This document shows positions 63,704-64,000 of a DNA stretch of 64,000 nucleotides, piece after piece. Below the pieces are notes generated by a model that saw nothing but the letters and a program-made list of their open reading frames with translations, had not been told where the DNA came from and made no database searches. The stretch is taken from contig JAXDFZ010000011.1 of NCBI GenBank assembly GCA_034665305.1, positions 124,001 to 188,000 of the forward strand. The letters are read 5' to 3'. The first letter of the stretch is position 1, and the number at the start of each line of letters is the position of its first letter. The stretch comes from DASXRU01 sp034665305. GTDB taxonomy: Bacteria; Acidobacteriota; Blastocatellia; Pyrinomonadales; Pyrinomonadaceae. Made by a program: the position numbers and the translations under genes.

Positions 63704-64000
63704 ATGCAGCCGAACGACTACGCCGATCTATATGCGTTGGAGGACGAGCTTTGGTGGTTTGCAGGAATGCGCGAAATCGCGGCCGTGCTGCTCGATCCGA
63801 TTTGCCCGGTTAACGCGAACCGGGTCGTTCTTGACGCCGGCTGCGGAGCGGGAGGCAATCTCAACTGGCTGCGACGTTACACCGCGCGGGACCGGATTTT
63901 TGCTGTCGACTTCAACTCTGACGCGTTGCGTTTCTGCCGCGCACGGAAGCATGAGTTGCTGGCGCAGGCGTCGGTGGTTGCGCTTCCGTTTCAGTCGGGA
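63704..64000 (+). CDS. SAM-dependent methyltransferase (3'-truncated)
   Basis: A frame from the ATG at 63704 stays open to the end of the window. It begins MQPNDYADLYALEDELWWF, then reaches the SAM-binding motif VLDAGCGAGGNL and the acidic end of strand 2 in FAVDFNSDALRFCRAR. This start of a class I methyltransferase is common in glycan or quinone biosynthesis loci. The acceptor is unknown; the C-terminus lies outside. Confidence 0.85.
   Translation, partial: MQPNDYADLYALEDELWWFAGMREIAAVLLDPICPVNANRVVLDAGCGAGGNLNWLRRYTARDRIFAVDFNSDALRFCRARKHELLAQASVVALPFQSG

Overview
The window looks like a chromosomal segment of a soil-type Gram-negative bacterium, most probably an Acidobacteriota of the Blastocatellia kind. 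This is inferred from the carboxypeptidase-regulatory plus TonB-receptor architecture, the caa3 oxidase layout, the many intergenic hairpin and short-tandem repeat families, and the mixture of housekeeping genes with large stress and carbohydrate cassettes. No rRNA or single decisive taxonomic marker is present.

Left flank (1-12.3 kb): an ABC-2 permease cut by the window edge, the ribosome-associated ATPase EttA, a predicted deoxyribosyltransferase-like/TRAFs-binding protein related to the regulatory part of eukaryotic ASK kinases, and a minus-strand four-gene two-component operon (PAS histidine kinase, single receiver, hybrid kinase with Hpt domain, double receiver) whose genes overlap by 4-8 bases and which carries no DNA-binding output.

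Middle (12.6-51.5 kb): probably an accessory island. A 43-45 bp piece of the 3' half of tRNA-Cys occurs at 12831 and 16987, and the intact tRNA-Cys lies at 51477, all in the same orientation; the junctions also hold a tRNA-Leu remnant, a second direct repeat and the end of a decayed gene. No integrase is visible. The first segment carries one giant collagen-like/SGNH-hydrolase/fascin-like protein. The second carries a TonB receptor divergent from an XoxF-type (lanthanide-type) quinoprotein alcohol dehydrogenase, its XoxJ-like binding protein and a cytochrome c. These run by overlapping genes into a caa3 cytochrome c oxidase operon, an aberrant NRAMP-like transporter, two PRC-barrel-like proteins and a beta-propeller lipoprotein. 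Together they could pass electrons from a periplasmic alcohol to oxygen. Next come stress-type genes (ferritin-like, SDR, SRPBCC, zinc alcohol dehydrogenase, receiver, Crp/Fnr regulator, LigD polymerase with a broken ligase, hemerythrin, small disordered proteins). The island ends with a galactose cluster (glycosyltransferase, UDP-galactopyranose mutase, glycosidase-RmlD fusion, GalT, GalK, GH2).

Right flank (51.5-64 kb): tRNA-Cys and tRNA-Gly, then an S9 peptidase, ThpR, a penicillin-acylase family enzyme with repeat elements inserted in frame in its probable spacer, an outer-membrane beta-barrel protein, two VTT/DedA-type membrane proteins, an exonuclease, PyrE, TruA and the start of a methyltransferase. 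Almost every intergenic gap here holds hairpin or short-tandem repeats.
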